From positions 2,480,001 through 2,544,000 of the forward strand of contig JAWKPA010000012.1 in the NCBI GenBank assembly GCA_041390905.1: a stretch of DNA of 64,000 nucleotides. Reading direction: 5' to 3'. Below are positions 25,981 through 35,019 of the stretch, piece by piece; within the stretch, counting starts at the first letter, position 1, and every line of letters begins with the position of its first letter. A program made the translations under genes and the position numbers. The notes beneath the pieces are model-generated. The model did no database searches. It was not told the origin of the DNA and saw only the letters and a list, made by a program, of their open reading frames with translations. Source of the DNA: JACKCD01 sp041390905 (GTDB lineage Bacteria; Chloroflexota; Anaerolineae; Promineifilales; Promineifilaceae).

Positions 25981-27600
25981 TAACTCCCCGGCAGCATACT
26001 GCGCCCGCAGCACTTTTTTGTCAAATTTGCCGGTGCTGGTTTTGGGAATGTCGGCCACGACAATCACTTTGTCGGGCAGCCAGAATTTGGCAAAGTCATC
26101 TTTGATGAACTCAATGATTTCGGCTTCGGTGAGGTCTTCGACACCAGGGGCGGGTTTAACGGCCGCTAACGGCCGTTCTGCCCACCGCGTATCAGGAACC
26201 GCAATCACCGCCGCCTCCATCACCTTGGGATGCGCCATAATCGCATTCTCCAAATCCACGCTGGAAATCCACTCGCCGCCGCTTTTCACCAAATCCTTTG
26301 TCCGGTCGGTGATCTGCATATAGCCATCCGGGCTAACCTTGGATACGTCCCCGGTGCGGAACCAACCGTCGGCGGTCATGTAGCTTTCGTCCACATCCCG
26401 CTTAAAATATTGGCTAATAATCCACGGCCCACGCACCTGTAGCTCACCCATCTGCTGCCCATCCCAGGGCAATTCCTCCCCATCTTCCCCCACAATCCGC
26501 ATCTCCACCCCCAAAATCGGGTACCCTTGCGTCGCCTTCACATCCCACTGCGCCTCCTGCGACAGCGACGCATGGTGCTGCTGCAAATTACACACCGTCC
26601 CCAGCGGCGACATCTCCGTCATCCCCCAGGCATGAACCACATTTACTCCCAATTCGCTCTCATACGCCTTGGTCAAAGCGCGGGGCATGGCCGAGCCACC
26701 CACCACCATCGCCCGAATAGACGAAATATCGCGGGGGTTGTTTTTCAGCTCATGGTACAGCCCCGTCCAAATAGTGGGAACACCGGCCGCCACCGTCACC
26801 CGCTCTTCCTCAATCATTCGCGCCAGCGGCTGCGCCTGCAAATGTGGCCCCGGCATCACCATTCTTGCCCCACCAGCCATGCAAGAGTAAGGTGTCCCCC
26901 ACGCCATCGCATGGAACTGCGGCACCACCGGCAGCACCACATCCGTTTCCCGCATCCCCAACGCCCCGGCCTGGTTCGACCCCAGCGTGTGGAGATACAT
27001 GGAACGGTGCGAATAAAGTGCCCCTTTCGGGTCGCCCGTCGTACCGCTGGTATAACACATCCCCATCGCCATTTTTTCATCGGTAGAACGCCAGACAAAA
27101 TCTTCGTCGCTTCCCGCAATCAAATCTTCATAAAAAACAACATTTTGCAACGTTGTCGCAACATCACGCGGGGCGTTAAACAGCACATAATGCTGCACAG
27201 ATTGCACCAGCGGCGCAGCCTGCTCATACAGCTTCAACAGGGTACCGTCAATAAAAACCACTTTGTCTTCGGCGTGGTTGATGATGTAGGCCAGTTGGTC
27301 AGCACTCAGGCGGATATTGAGGGTGTGGCAAACGGCTCCGGCCCCGGGAATGGCGTAATACAGTTCGAGGTGCTGGTAGTTATTCCAGGCAAAGGTGCCA
27401 ACCCGATCCCCAATGTCAACGCCTAAGCCAACCAATGCTTTGGACAATCGCTTAATCCGCTTGTAAGCATCGGCATAGGTATAGACGTGCATGGAGCCAT
27501 CGGGCAGCATGGTTTTAACCGTCTTGGTGGGGTACATGCGGTTGGCATGTTCCAGAATGCGGTCAATGGTCAGTTGGTAATCCATCATCAGGCCATTCAT
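25975..27600 (-). CDS. Acyl-CoA ligase (AMP-forming, medium/long-chain type)
   Basis: The start at 27600 is supported by CAGGAG upstream, giving 541 residues. ANL-family motifs are complete: YTSGTTGDPKG (P-loop), AWGMTEMSPLG, GWFRTGDVSK and DRTKDLVKSGGEWIS, plus the C-terminal Lys in TSTGKFDKK. The full-length match to AlkK/FadD-like medium- to long-chain acyl-CoA synthetases suggests activation of fatty acids with ATP and CoA. It is adjacent to the CoA transferase/racemase gene in the same orientation. Confidence 0.92.
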   Translation of the reverse strand: MNGLMMDYQLTIDRILEHANRMYPTKTVKTMLPDGSMHVYTYADAYKRIKRLSKALVGLGVDIGDRVGTFAWNNYQHLELYYAIPGAGAVCHTLNIRLSADQLAYIINHAEDKVVFIDGTLLKLYEQAAPLVQSVQHYVLFNAPRDVATTLQNVVFYEDLIAGSDEDFVWRSTDEKMAMGMCYTSGTTGDPKGALYSHRSMYLHTLGSNQAGALGMRETDVVLPVVPQFHAMAWGTPYSCMAGGARMVMPGPHLQAQPLARMIEEERVTVAAGVPTIWTGLYHELKNNPRDISSIRAMVVGGSAMPRALTKAYESELGVNVVHAWGMTEMSPLGTVCNLQQHHASLSQEAQWDVKATQGYPILGVEMRIVGEDGEELPWDGQQMGELQVRGPWIISQYFKRDVDESYMTADGWFRTGDVSKVSPDGYMQITDRTKDLVKSGGEWISSVDLENAIMAHPKVMEAAVIAVPDTRWAERPLAAVKPAPGVEDLTEAEIIEFIKDDFAKFWLPDKVIVVADIPKTSTGKFDKKVLRAQYAAGELQ

Positions 27601-27625
27601 GGGTTTTTCTTCTCCTGTGGAAATG

Positions 27626-27757
27626 CAGGGCAAGTTTGCTAACTTGTCCGATGATAATCGCCCTAGTTTGGTTCGCTGGGCAGTTTGGTCACTTTAGCGC
27701 ATAAGTGCTGCAAGTATAGCACCAAATATTTGGTAGCTGTAGAGGCATGTTGCCCCC
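27626..27757. other. Gap upstream of the acyl-CoA ligase
   Basis: An imperfect inverted element (GGGCAAGTTTGCTAACTTGTCC) lies next to the ligase start. It resembles the perfect palindrome at 34990-35019. The remainder holds no gene. Confidence 0.5.
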
Positions 27758-28729
27758 CTACTGGTTTGCTGGTATGTAGTGCCAGATGCCGTCGCGGAGT
27801 TGTTCGGTGACGGCTCCTTCGGCTTGCAGCAGGTCGAGGTAGCCGACGAGCATCCAGAGGCCGGAGAAGCGGAAGCGGAGGGGGATGTGGCTGTACATCT
27901 CTTCGGTGAGTTGGGCGATGGTATAACGGCCGTTTCTCACCAACCGCAAACACTCCTCCTTCCGCGCCACAATCCGCTGCCGCTGCTGGGCGATGAGGGC
28001 GCGGTGGTTGGTAAAAATGTCGCCGTGGCCGGGGTAGACGGTTTCGATGTCAAGTGCTTCCACAAGGTCCAGCGAACGCATGAATTTGGGCAGGGCGGGG
28101 ATGCGGGTGAGGGTGTCGTCTAACGGCCGTTCCACAATCGGCGTGGGCGTTTTTGCCAGCAGCATGTCGGCCGCCAGGAATTGGCGGGTGTCGGGCTGGT
28201 AAAAGCAGGTTTGGTAGTCGCTGTGGCCGGGCATGTGGAGGACTTGCCAGGGCAGGCCGCCCATTTGCAGCGTGCCGTCGAGGGGGAAGGTGGTGAGGCG
28301 GTGGCGGGGGACGGGAACGGCCGTTTCTGCCGCCCGCGCCATCGAGCCAACCACCGCCTGAAACGCCGCCTCCGGCAGCCCCGTAAACGGCAAAAAGTGG
28401 TGAGCATAATAATCCACCCGCCGCTGCCACATGTGCGCCGGATCTGCCAGCCACCTTTGGGCAACTTCCGAGACCCACACCTGCGCTCCGCTTGCCTCCG
28501 CCAGCGGCCCCGCCTCGCCACAGTGGTCCACGTGGGGATGGGTGATGACAATGCGGCGCAAATCGGTCAGTGCCACGCCGTTGGCGTTTAGCCCCGCCAC
28601 CAGTGCCGCCCAATTTTCATCAGAATGCACGCCGGTATCTACCAGAACGGGTTCCGGCTCGGTAAACAAAAAGGCGTTGACGGAGCCAACGTCAAAGGGG
28701 GTGGGGAGTTCGATGCGAATAGGGTTCAT
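27758..28729 (-). CDS. Metallo-beta-lactamase-fold hydrolase
   Basis: The start at 28729 gives 323 residues; the upstream open frame is the shadow of the Nudix gene and repeat. The metal motif HPHVDHCGEAGP (HxHxDH) is near residue 70, followed by HMPGHSDYQT, an Asp in FLAADMLLAKTP and YPGHGD. A C-terminal winged-helix-like segment (RNGRYTIAQLTEEMYSH) resembles LACTB2-like and lactonase-like members. The substrate is unknown. It lies two genes away from a second MBL-fold gene. Confidence 0.88.
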   Translation of the reverse strand: MNPIRIELPTPFDVGSVNAFLFTEPEPVLVDTGVHSDENWAALVAGLNANGVALTDLRRIVITHPHVDHCGEAGPLAEASGAQVWVSEVAQRWLADPAHMWQRRVDYYAHHFLPFTGLPEAAFQAVVGSMARAAETAVPVPRHRLTTFPLDGTLQMGGLPWQVLHMPGHSDYQTCFYQPDTRQFLAADMLLAKTPTPIVERPLDDTLTRIPALPKFMRSLDLVEALDIETVYPGHGDIFTNHRALIAQQRQRIVARKEECLRLVRNGRYTIAQLTEEMYSHIPLRFRFSGLWMLVGYLDLLQAEGAVTEQLRDGIWHYIPANQ

Positions 28730-28740
28730 AGGTTTAAAGC

Positions 28741-28822
28741 AGAGACTAAGAGACTGAGAGACTGGGAGACTGGTTAGTCTCTTAGTCTCCCAGTCTCTCA
28801 ATCTCTCAATCTCAATCTCCTG
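28741..28822. repeat. Inverted repeat, family A variant (GAGACT units)
   Basis: AGAGACTAAGAGACTGAGAG is followed by the complementary TAGTCTCTTAGTCTCCCAG and further TCTCAAT units. It lies between the MBL gene and the Nudix stop codon. Confidence 0.85.
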
Positions 28823-28826
28823 TAAT

Positions 28827-29336
28827 TTAATCCAGCAGCTTTTGCAGCAGCACCGGGTCTTGATCGCGCCACAGGCGATAAAGTTCAATGGCGCGAGTGA
28901 AAAGCCAAGGTTGGTTGATAGAAATGTGGAGGGCAATGTCGGCCTCGACCAGTTCGGCCAGCGACCACCAGCGAGCGTGGCTGTCGCGCATGTCGTCGCC
29001 CGGCTCCACCGCCCCGCCTTCATAGGCCAGCAGGTAGTAAATGCCGATGGCGTAGCGGACGTTGACATCATAATGGAAGGTGCGGGCATGGAGAACGCCC
29101 AACGGCCGCACGCAGACATTCGCCCCGGCTTCCTCACTGACCTCGCGCAGCACGGCCGCAAGAATGGTTTCCTCGGCCTCCAACGCCCCACTCACCGTCT
29201 GCCACTCGTTGGGGCGGTTGCGGTGCGGGCTGGAAAGCAGCAGGATTTGCTCCTGGTCGTTGACGATAATCGCTTGCACGGCCACGGGGGAGGTGGCAAA
29301 CGGCCGTTTGTTGGCACTGTAAATCGTTGGTTGCAT
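28827..29336 (-). CDS. Nudix hydrolase
   Basis: The ATG at 29336 gives 169 residues. A perfect Nudix box is present: G-x5-E-x7-REVSEEAGA at residues about 48-70. The protein cleaves nucleoside diphosphate derivatives; the substrate is unknown. N-terminal KRPF is an AACGGCCGTT reading. It is flanked by repeat hairpins on both sides. Confidence 0.92.
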   Translation of the reverse strand: MQPTIYSANKRPFATSPVAVQAIIVNDQEQILLLSSPHRNRPNEWQTVSGALEAEETILAAVLREVSEEAGANVCVRPLGVLHARTFHYDVNVRYAIGIYYLLAYEGGAVEPGDDMRDSHARWWSLAELVEADIALHISINQPWLFTRAIELYRLWRDQDPVLLQKLLD

Positions 29337-29344
29337 AAAACTTT

Positions 29345-29398
29345 GGGGATTGGAGATTGGAGATTGGAGATTGAGGGATCTAATCTCCAATCTCCAAT
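29345..29398. repeat. Family A inverted repeat
   Basis: GGATTGGAGATTGGAGATT units are followed by AATCTCCAATCTCC. The right arm encodes the last residues (LEIGD) and stop of the upstream minus-strand gene. Confidence 0.88.
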
Positions 29399-30291
29399 AA
29401 CCACTCCACCATTGCCCGAATCTGTCCATTATGCCCTTTGCCGGCATAGTAGGGGTGGACGGTGGCGGGGTCGAAGTTGGGGGGCATGGCCTGGGCGAAG
29501 GTGCAGCCGACGAGGGCGGCCAGGTCGTCGTCGTCGCTGAGGGTTTCGGGCAAGATGCCGGCCGCCAAAGCGCGACGGCAGGCGGTTTCCAGAGCATCAA
29601 AGTAGGCGATGTTGTCGTGGAGCAGCTTGCCGCCAATCGTGACGGGGGCATGACAATAAAGCACGGTTTCGGCTTCCAGCGCGGCCAGTTGCGCCAATGA
29701 TTGCCGCATGTCGCCCATGCCGCTGGGGTGGCGGGGCATGGGGTAGGGCTGTTCGGCGGCATCGGCAGCCAGCAGGGTGCGGATTTCGGGAATATAGACG
29801 GAAACATGGTCACGGGTGTGGCCGAAGGTGGGAATGAGCTGGAGGGTGAGATCGCCGCCGTGGATGGTGAAACGGCCGTTAAACAGCAGCGTTGGCGGCG
29901 TTAGCACCACATCACCAAACACATCCGGCTCCTTGTCCCGCATCGTCACCAAATCCGCCGCCCATACGGCAAACTCCTCGGCGCACCGCTCATGGGCGAT
30001 GATGGGGGCGGGGTACGGCGCGTTTGGCCCGGCAAAAAGCTGGTTGCCCCAGGCGTGGTCATAGTCGGCGTGGCTGTTGATGACGAGGAGCGAACGGCCG
30101 TTAACCAGATGCGGCTTGGCAAATTGCATCAATTTTTCGGCCGTTGCCCCGTTAATCAGCGTGTCCACCAGTACCACATACCGCTCGGTAATGATAATGA
30201 ATACGTCTACCAACTTCCCGTTGCGGCAAACCAAAATCCGTTCGTCCCAACCCTGGTTGGGAACCAGTTCAACTGTTTGTGTATGGCTCAT
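29380..30291 (-). CDS. Metallo-beta-lactamase-fold protein
   Basis: The ATG at 30291 (303 residues) is preferred over an upstream TTG. The motif NSHADYDHAWGN (HxxxDH; the usual first His position is Ser-His-Ala-Asp) and FGHTRDHVSVY identify a glyoxalase II-like MBL fold, with LLAADAAEQPYP and LYCHAPV completing it. The substrate is unknown. The C-terminal LEIGD and stop come from the family A repeat. Only a weak ribosome-binding site is seen. Confidence 0.85.
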   Translation of the reverse strand: MSHTQTVELVPNQGWDERILVCRNGKLVDVFIIITERYVVLVDTLINGATAEKLMQFAKPHLVNGRSLLVINSHADYDHAWGNQLFAGPNAPYPAPIIAHERCAEEFAVWAADLVTMRDKEPDVFGDVVLTPPTLLFNGRFTIHGGDLTLQLIPTFGHTRDHVSVYIPEIRTLLAADAAEQPYPMPRHPSGMGDMRQSLAQLAALEAETVLYCHAPVTIGGKLLHDNIAYFDALETACRRALAAGILPETLSDDDDLAALVGCTFAQAMPPNFDPATVHPYYAGKGHNGQIRAMVEWLLEIGD

Positions 30292-30296
30292 AAAAT

Positions 30297-30352
30297 CATT
30301 TATCTCACGCAAAGGCGCAAAGCCGCAAAAAAACTTGGCGACTTGGCGTGAA
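30297..30352. repeat. Family D-like repeat
   Basis: TCTCACGCAAAGGCGCAAAG and GCGACTTGGCGTGA form an imperfect inverted pair immediately upstream of the MBL start. Confidence 0.65.
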
Positions 30353-30367
30353 CATTTCTAAAAAAGG

Positions 30368-31333
30368 TTATTGTAACGCCTGCTGGAAAAACGTGACCAG
30401 TTCCTTTTCATATTCCGCCGGGTAAAAGGCGGGGATTGCCATGTGGCTGGCGTTGTCGAAGTAGGTAAAACGGCCGTTTAACCCCAACCGTTCACTTTCC
30501 GCCTCCAGCCGCTCCGTTTGCGCCACGTCCACAAAAATGTCGGCGCGGCTGTGGATGACGGCAAACTGCTGCGGCGGCGTAAAGCGGGGCAGCGCGTCCT
30601 TGGCTTGGTGCGCCAGCAAATCCACGCCCCCCGCCTGCCGCGACCACCACAGGGAGATGGGCAGCATAAAGGTGGGGAATTTGTTGCGCCGGGCTTCGTC
30701 GGGCAGATAGACGGTGAGGTCAGAGGGGGGTGAGTCGGCAAAAACGGCCGTTATTCCCCGCTCCTCCCCCATCGCCACCAGCGCCACCGCTCCGCCCACC
30801 GAATTGCCCAAAACACCCACCCGGCCGGCCGGAATCCCCTTTTCAGTCACCAACCAATCCCACGCTCCCAGCACATCCAAATACTCCTCATTCCCCAGTG
30901 CCGTGTACCCATCAAGCTGGGTCGAGTCGCCCGCGTCGCGCAAATCAATGATGAGAACCGAGAAACCCGCCTTGTGGAGCATCCCGGCGGGAACCAGTTC
31001 GGTGTGGCTGTTTTTGCAGCTACCAAACCCATGCACAATCAGCACCGCTGGAGCATCGGGCGCGGCCTCGATGTACCACCCGGCCAACGTCACCGCCGGG
31101 TCGCGGCTGGGGATGGAGACCGTTTTGTATTCGGGCATGAAGTAGGGGGTGTAATCAAACCCGGCCGGCCAAAAGTTGCCGAGGTCAGTAAATTGGGTGG
31201 GGCTGTTGGCAAGGTGGCGGAAACAACGGCCGTTAATATCCACCAGCTCATGATACAGCGAATAGCCAAGACCCAAATAAGCCCCAACCGTCAGCACAGC
31301 CCCTATGAACACCACAATCAACCAGCGTCTCAT
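30368..31333 (-). CDS. Membrane-anchored alpha/beta hydrolase
   Basis: The ATG at 31333 gives 321 residues, with a hydrophobic N-terminal anchor (WLIVVFIGAVLTVGAYLGL). The catalytic triad can be read: nucleophile in GNSVGG, Asp in HSRADIFVD and His in ASHMAIPA. The oxyanion region is HGFGSCKN. It resembles BEM46/YqkD-type serine hydrolases with unknown substrates, acting at the outer face of the membrane. Confidence 0.88.
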   Translation of the reverse strand: MRRWLIVVFIGAVLTVGAYLGLGYSLYHELVDINGRCFRHLANSPTQFTDLGNFWPAGFDYTPYFMPEYKTVSIPSRDPAVTLAGWYIEAAPDAPAVLIVHGFGSCKNSHTELVPAGMLHKAGFSVLIIDLRDAGDSTQLDGYTALGNEEYLDVLGAWDWLVTEKGIPAGRVGVLGNSVGGAVALVAMGEERGITAVFADSPPSDLTVYLPDEARRNKFPTFMLPISLWWSRQAGGVDLLAHQAKDALPRFTPPQQFAVIHSRADIFVDVAQTERLEAESERLGLNGRFTYFDNASHMAIPAFYPAEYEKELVTFFQQALQ

Positions 31334-31352
31334 GACCAATCTCTAAATGGAA

Positions 31353-31410
31353 CGCAGATTTACCTGATTTTCCTGATTCTTATCAGGTTCATCAGGAAAA
31401 TCTGCGTCCT
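31353..31410. repeat. Inverted repeat, family F (CAGATTTACCTGATT)
   Basis: ACGCAGATTTACCTGATTTTCC and GGAAAATCTGCGT pair around TCAGGTTCATCAGG. A related element is at 44262-44342. It lies between the hydrolase and GrpB genes and overlaps the GrpB stop region. Confidence 0.8.
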
Positions 31411-31954
31411 ATTCTCCCCCTTCCCACCAGCGCAACGCCCGCTGCTCCATCTCCTTGATATAGACATTCTTGCCATCCATGTATGCCTCGAAATCATGCT
31501 GAAACTGCGCCGCCAGCGATGCTTTTAGCTCGCTGTACACCTGCGCCTCGTCCGGGTGGGCAATCATGTAATCGCGGAACGCCAGATGGCGCACAATGGC
31601 CGGGTTGTCGTGCTGGTAAATGTGGAGGTTGTGGCTGCGACGGCCGTTTATCGTGCGCGGAAAATAGCGCCGCCCCGCCAGCCCAAACTCCCCATACGCC
31701 ACATACCCCGCCGCCGCCAACACCTCGTTCAACCCATCCACCTGCTCAATATCCGCCACTTCCAGCAGCATATCAATAATCGGCTTTGCCCGAATCCCCG
31801 GAATCGCCGTGCTGCCAATGTGGTGAATCCGCACAAAATTCTCGCCAAACACCCCCTGCAGCCATGCCGCCGCCTCAGCAAACAGCTCCGGCCACCGCGC
31901 ATCCGGCTCCACCACCTCCACCGTCGTCAACGTCACCTTTGGCAAATCCATCAT
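31409..31954 (-). CDS. GrpB-family nucleotidyltransferase-like protein
   Basis: The start at 31954 forms an ATGA overlap with the stop of the upstream oxidoreductase, so translation is probably coupled. The 181-residue protein contains HIGSTAIPGIRAKPIID, the GrpB/UPF0157 signature (GST and D of a polymerase-beta-type fold). The biochemical role is unsettled. Coupling to a molybdenum enzyme is unusual and may be accidental. Confidence 0.88.
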   Translation of the reverse strand: MMDLPKVTLTTVEVVEPDARWPELFAEAAAWLQGVFGENFVRIHHIGSTAIPGIRAKPIIDMLLEVADIEQVDGLNEVLAAAGYVAYGEFGLAGRRYFPRTINGRRSHNLHIYQHDNPAIVRHLAFRDYMIAHPDEAQVYSELKASLAAQFQHDFEAYMDGKNVYIKEMEQRALRWWEGGE

Positions 31955-34128
31955 GCGCCTTCTCGCCGTTCGGCGCACCGGTTAATTGGCACCACCTCAC
32001 ACAGCAACGCTTTGTACACCGGGAAACCGGAAATGGGGTCACGATTGTGGTGATCGGTCAGCGTATTCACGTTAGCTTCTTGCCATTCCTGTGGCCCTAG
32101 TGGGCCGCCGCCACCCATGTTGGCCTCAATCACGCCAGGCACAATATCCTCGGTCACGTGCGCCCAGAGCCGAATCTGCCCTCGTGGCGATTGCACCATC
32201 ACCTCGTCACCCTGTGCAATGCCCCGCGCCTGGGCATCACGGGGATGAAGCCAGACCAGCGGTTTGGGCTGCAGCTTTCTCAATTCGTCAATGTTGAGGT
32301 GCTGCGAACGGAAAGTAGACTGCATCCGAGCACCCGAATTAAACACGAGGGGATAAGCCTGTGCCAGTTCGACCGTGGCGATGGGGCCTTCTTCCGGCTC
32401 GGTGTAGCACGGCAGTGGCTCATACCCATGCTGGCGGAACCATTCAGAGGCAAATTCAAACTTGCCGGTTGGCGTGGCAAAACCCGGCCGGCCGTCTTCA
32501 CGCAGTTCACCCGTTTCATATTTGCGGTAGCGCATGGGCAGCGACGGCAGTGGCACGCCGGCCGGATTAGCCTGTAGCTGCGCCAGCGTCACCCCCGTCC
32601 CTTCCAAACCCCGCCTGACCTTCTCCTCCTCAGTTTTCGGCCACAGGTCCCCATAACCCAGACGGTCGGCAAGCTCGGTAAAAATCAGATAGTCGGAGCG
32701 AGCCTCGCCGATGGGGTCAATAACTTGCGCACGAAGCTGCGCCCAATCATCGTAGAATTGATAGGAAGTGGTTTCAAACGGGGTTGCGGCCGGCAGCAGC
32801 AGGTCAGCAAACTGGGCATCGGCCGTGGGGAAACGGTTGACCACGACAAGCAAATCCAGCGCGGCCAATGTTCGCCGCCACAGGGCGGGGTCGGGCCAGG
32901 CCGTGAGCAAGGACGCCCCGCTGACAATCAACCCGCGCACGGGGTAGGGGTCATCTTCGAGAACGGCTTTGGGCAGTTCCACAGCGTGGGCTTCATTGCG
33001 CAATTGATAGTAAAGGGGATATTGTTCGGCACCAAACGGCCGTTTTCCCTTTAGCGGCGGGTCGGTCGTCGTGCGGTTGTGCTGAATCCGATCCGGCATT
33101 TTAAACAGTTTGCCACCCGGCACGTCAATATGACCGCCCAACGCCTGAATGGAAAGCACAGCGCGAATCGCCTGTACCCCGCTATTGCTATATTCAAGCC
33201 CCGTATACATCAAGATGGAGCAGCCCTTGGCGGCACCAATCGCCCGCGCTAGGTCAACAACAGATTCAGCGGCAACGCCCGTGATAGCCGCCACGCGCTC
33301 CGGGGTAAACGACTCAACATAACGCGCCAAATCAGCAAAACCATGCGTCCAGTTCTCCACAAACGCACGGTCGTAGAGCTTTTCGGCAATCATGACGTGG
33401 ATAATGCCCAACGCCAAAGCCCCATCGCTGCCCGGCCGAATCCCCAGCCACTCTGCACGGGCGGCTCTGACCGTTTCACTGCGCCGATGGTCAATGACAA
33501 CAACCCGAACACCACGCCGCGCCGCCTGGGTAATCTTTTTCAGCTTCAGCGGCGGCGAGTCGGTGGCCGGGTTTGCCCCCCACACCAAAATCAAATCGGC
33601 GTTGTCCAGGTCATCGCTCAAATTGCGATATTGCTCGCCAAAACAGGCCTGGGGGGCGATCATGCCATAGGCAACAAAGCACAAAGCTCCCACGCCGGTG
33701 CTGTTGGGAGAACCAAAGGGGAAGAGGATGGAGCTGGCGGAGGATTCACTTGTGCCGGATGGCGGGAAGGTTTCCTGAACGCCAAATTCAAAATTGCCGC
33801 GCCCGGTGTAGATGCAAATGGCCTCCGGGCCGTGCTTCCCCTTGATTTCGTGCAGCTTTTCGACCCAGAACGTGTAGGCTTCATCCCAGCTAATTTGCTC
33901 AAAACGGCCGTTTCCCCGTTCACCCACCCGCCGCTGTGGATACAGCAGCCGGTCTTCAGAATACACAATCTCCGCAGCGCGAGCACCACGGGGACAAACA
34001 ATACCAAGAGGGTGATCCTTAAGCGGCGTTAGACGGCTGATTTTGCCATCCACCAGATGCACATCCACCCCGCATCCGGCATCACAAATACCACAAATTG
34101 AAGTAACCTGTTCTACTGTAGACATCAT
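31951..34128 (-). CDS. Molybdopterin oxidoreductase (DMSO reductase family) with N-terminal Fe-S motif
   Basis: The start at 34128 (or the next ATG at 34125) follows GAGGAG; the protein has about 725 residues. CGICDAGC with a later CPRG supplies four cysteines for one [4Fe-4S] cluster. The molybdopterin-binding halves include LILVWGANPATDSPP, RRSETVRAARAEW, FPTADAQFADLLLPA and the C-terminal molydop-binding domain (LVWLHPRDAQARGIAQGDEV). A Cys in GVGALCFVAYG aligns roughly with the Mo ligand position, so selenocysteine is not needed. No iron-sulfur or membrane subunit is adjacent. Candidate roles are a formate dehydrogenase-like or thiosulfate/polysulfide reductase-like enzyme. There is no Tat signal. 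Confidence 0.88.
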   Translation of the reverse strand: MMSTVEQVTSICGICDAGCGVDVHLVDGKISRLTPLKDHPLGIVCPRGARAAEIVYSEDRLLYPQRRVGERGNGRFEQISWDEAYTFWVEKLHEIKGKHGPEAICIYTGRGNFEFGVQETFPPSGTSESSASSILFPFGSPNSTGVGALCFVAYGMIAPQACFGEQYRNLSDDLDNADLILVWGANPATDSPPLKLKKITQAARRGVRVVVIDHRRSETVRAARAEWLGIRPGSDGALALGIIHVMIAEKLYDRAFVENWTHGFADLARYVESFTPERVAAITGVAAESVVDLARAIGAAKGCSILMYTGLEYSNSGVQAIRAVLSIQALGGHIDVPGGKLFKMPDRIQHNRTTTDPPLKGKRPFGAEQYPLYYQLRNEAHAVELPKAVLEDDPYPVRGLIVSGASLLTAWPDPALWRRTLAALDLLVVVNRFPTADAQFADLLLPAATPFETTSYQFYDDWAQLRAQVIDPIGEARSDYLIFTELADRLGYGDLWPKTEEEKVRRGLEGTGVTLAQLQANPAGVPLPSLPMRYRKYETGELREDGRPGFATPTGKFEFASEWFRQHGYEPLPCYTEPEEGPIATVELAQAYPLVFNSGARMQSTFRSQHLNIDELRKLQPKPLVWLHPRDAQARGIAQGDEVMVQSPRGQIRLWAHVTEDIVPGVIEANMGGGGPLGPQEWQEANVNTLTDHHNRDPISGFPVYKALLCEVVPINRCAERREGA

Positions 34129-34135
34129 TTTCTCC

Positions 34136-34981
34136 TCAACCTGCACTACCAAACCCATCATAAGGCGGCGGCGCGTTGTCGTGGTTATCAATTTCCCAGT
34201 TGCTGCGCCACAGGGAGCTGGCACCGTCAATTTTCACCGACACGCCGGTGATGTAGGCAGCGGCGGGGGAAAGCAGGAAGACGATGGTGGCGGCTACTTC
34301 GCTTTCCGTCCCCATCCGCTTGGCCGGAATGTTTTGCACAAAGCCGCGAATGCTGGCCTGCACCCAGGGTGGGTAATGGTCAAGGCCGCTGGAATCGATC
34401 ACGCCGGGGGCGACGGCGTTGAGCCGCACGCCTGACTTGGCCCACTCCACCGCCAGCGTTTTGGTCATGTTTTCAATGCCGGCCCGCGCCGCGCCAGAAT
34501 GCACCATGCCGGGAAAGCCGCGCTCGTTGTCCATCAGCATGTTGACAATCGCCCCGCCGTGTGCGCCCATGTAGCGGTTGTACGCTTCGCGGCACATGAG
34601 AAAGGTGCCGGTGAGGTTGGTTTCCACAACGGCGTTCCACCCTTTGAGGGAGATGTGTTCGGCGGGGCTAAGGAATTGGCCGCCGCCGTTGTTGACCAGG
34701 CCATGCACGGCGCCCCGTTCGGCCAGTACTTGGTCAAAGAGGGCAACGACGGATTCTTCCTGGCGAATGTTGCAAATAACGGCCGTTGCGCTCCCCCCAG
34801 CCGCCACAATTTCATCCTGCACTTTCTGCAAATTTTCCAACTTGCGTGCCGCCAACACCACATGCGCCCCCAGCGAGGCCAGTTCATGGGCAGTTGCTCG
34901 CCCCAAACCGGTGCCGCCACCGGTAACAATAATCGTTTGCCCAGCAAACAGGCCAGGCCGGAAGATGGATTGGTAGGTCAT
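34136..34981 (-). CDS. SDR, 2,4-dienoyl-/trans-2-enoyl-CoA reductase-like, lacking YxxxK
   Basis: The ATG at 34981 gives 281 residues. The NADP-binding motif TGGGTGLGRA, NNGGGQF and the end PAKRMGTESEVA...FLLSP match peroxisomal-type enoyl-CoA/dienoyl-CoA reductases. Where classical SDRs have YxxxK this protein reads HSGAARAG: Tyr is missing, as in that subfamily, and the Lys position appears to be Arg. It is followed closely by the molybdopterin gene and preceded by the kinase and dehydrogenase pair, supporting a role in acyl-CoA degradation. Confidence 0.85.
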   Translation of the reverse strand: MTYQSIFRPGLFAGQTIIVTGGGTGLGRATAHELASLGAHVVLAARKLENLQKVQDEIVAAGGSATAVICNIRQEESVVALFDQVLAERGAVHGLVNNGGGQFLSPAEHISLKGWNAVVETNLTGTFLMCREAYNRYMGAHGGAIVNMLMDNERGFPGMVHSGAARAGIENMTKTLAVEWAKSGVRLNAVAPGVIDSSGLDHYPPWVQASIRGFVQNIPAKRMGTESEVAATIVFLLSPAAAYITGVSVKIDGASSLWRSNWEIDNHDNAPPPYDGFGSAG

Positions 34982-34989
34982 AAACTGCG

Positions 34990-35019
34990 TGTAGGGCAAG
35001 TTTGCAAACTTGCCCTACA
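34990..35019. repeat. Perfect 30-bp palindrome
   Basis: The sequence from TGTAGGGCAAG to its mirror CTTGCCCTACA is perfectly self-complementary, with centre TTTGCAAA. It overlaps the stop codon of the kinase gene and precedes the SDR start by a few bases, so it could be an attenuator or an operator. The related imperfect element is near 27626. Confidence 0.85.
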
